The notes beneath the pieces are model-generated. The model was not told where the DNA came from and did not search any database. It saw only the letters and a list, made by a program, of their open reading frames with translations. A program made the translations under genes and the position numbers. This document shows, piece by piece, positions 4,864-5,409 of a stretch of 5,409 bases of DNA. This stretch comes from Paracoccaceae bacterium (lineage in GTDB: Bacteria > Pseudomonadota > Alphaproteobacteria > Rhodobacterales > Rhodobacteraceae): the NCBI GenBank assembly GCA_021767525.1, contig JAASTF010000229.1, forward strand, positions 1 to 5,409. Direction: 5' to 3'. The first letter of the stretch is position 1, and every line of letters begins with the position of its first letter.

Positions 4864-5409
4864 TCAGCCCTTTTTCAGAACCTCGCGGCCCAGAAGCTCG
4901 GCGATCTGCACCGCGTTCAGCGCCGCGCCCTTGCGCAGGTTGTCGCTGACGCACCAGAAGTTCAGGCCGTTGTCGATGGTGCCGTCCTGGCGGATGCGGC
5001 TGATGAAGGTGGCGAAATCGCCCACGCATTCCACCGGCGTCACGTATCCGCCGTCTTCGCGCTTATCCACCACCATGATGCCGGGCGATTCGCGCAGGAT
5101 GTCGCGGGCCTCGTCCTCGTCCAGGAAATCCTCGGTCTCGATGTTGATCGCCTCGGCATGGCCCACGAAGACCGGCACGCGCACGCAGGTGGCCGTGACC
5201 TTGATCGACGTATCGACGATCTTCTTGGTTTCGGCGACCATCTTCCATTCTTCCTTGGTGCTGCCGTCTTCCAAGAACACGTCGATATGCGGGATCACGT
5301 TGAACGCGATCTGCTTCTGGAACTTCTTGGGCGGCACCTCGTCGGTGGGGTTATAGACCGCCTTCGTCTGGTCCCACAGCTCGTCCATGCCTTCCTTGCC
5401 GGCGCCCGA
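4864..5409 (-). CDS. asd: Aspartate-semialdehyde dehydrogenase, C-terminal part, partial
   Basis: NADPH-dependent enzyme that reduces 4-aspartyl phosphate to aspartate 4-semialdehyde, the branch point to lysine/diaminopimelate, threonine and methionine; cytoplasmic. The window shows the last 181 residues in an open frame to the right edge, beginning SGAGKEGMDELWDQT; the NADP-binding domain and catalytic cysteine lie outside. Visible family marks (numbered from the first visible residue) are the substrate-binding KEEWKM (52-57), RVPVFVGHAEA (77-87) with R77 and H84 matching the substrate-binding arginine and catalytic histidine, FLDEDEAR, and near the end FWCVSDNLRKGAALNAVQIAELLG. The protein ends in LKKG with TGA at 4864-4866. 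The Met codon at 5388 is internal, not the start, since upstream codons continue the conserved sequence. Family length is about 340 residues, so roughly half is present. It is followed by a strong terminator, so asd ends its transcript here. Identification is firm. Confidence 0.96.
   Translation of the reverse strand, partial: SGAGKEGMDELWDQTKAVYNPTDEVPPKKFQKQIAFNVIPHIDVFLEDGSTKEEWKMVAETKKIVDTSIKVTATCVRVPVFVGHAEAINIETEDFLDEDEARDILRESPGIMVVDKREDGGYVTPVECVGDFATFISRIRQDGTIDNGLNFWCVSDNLRKGAALNAVQIAELLGREVLKKG

Noticed and set aside
4631..5356. 241-codon open frame on the plus strand over the asd 3' part
   Set aside because: It is antisense to asd, reads through the asd terminator, and gives a Ser/Thr/Arg-rich product without domains.

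Overview
The window is high-GC DNA (strong G/C bias at third codon positions) with no phage, IS, CRISPR, rRNA or tRNA signal. The proteins (an Asd of the VSGAGKEGMDEL type, a small beta-carbonic anhydrase, a MuiA-family periplasmic protein, an M17 aminopeptidase) look like an alphaproteobacterial chromosome, most likely Rhodobacteraceae. That placement comes from protein style and gene content, not from a database search.

Layout, left to right. (1) 1-685, minus: N-terminal half of an M17 leucyl aminopeptidase, running off the left edge. (2) 751-1131, minus: a small alpha-helical protein, probably with a TTG start, resembling an HPt domain that lacks the phosphoacceptor histidine. (3) 1132-1281: divergent spacer. 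(4) 1282-1932, plus: complete beta-carbonic anhydrase. (5) 2053-2487, plus: unrecognised protein with three membrane segments, preceded by a CtrA-like box. (6) 2498-4135, minus: complete MuiA/DUF4139 protein with a signal peptide, convergent with (5) across a 10-nt gap. (7) 4202-4384, minus: probable 60-residue protein just upstream of muiA. (8) 4385-4863: about 480 nt without a convincing gene but with several inverted repeats, ending in the asd terminator. (9) 4864-5409, minus: C-terminal part of aspartate-semialdehyde dehydrogenase, running off the right edge.

These are mostly housekeeping genes, not one pathway: lysine/threonine/methionine and cell-wall precursor synthesis (asd), CO2/bicarbonate interconversion, peptide turnover and an envelope protein of unknown role. 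The most unusual element is in the 4385-4803 gap: a 16-bp hairpin (4612-4665) that pairs fully only as minus-strand RNA, through G-U pairs. Its 22-nt loop contains no G and is complementary to the ribosome-binding regions of both plus-strand genes in this window. It is a candidate small RNA or structured leader, unproven.
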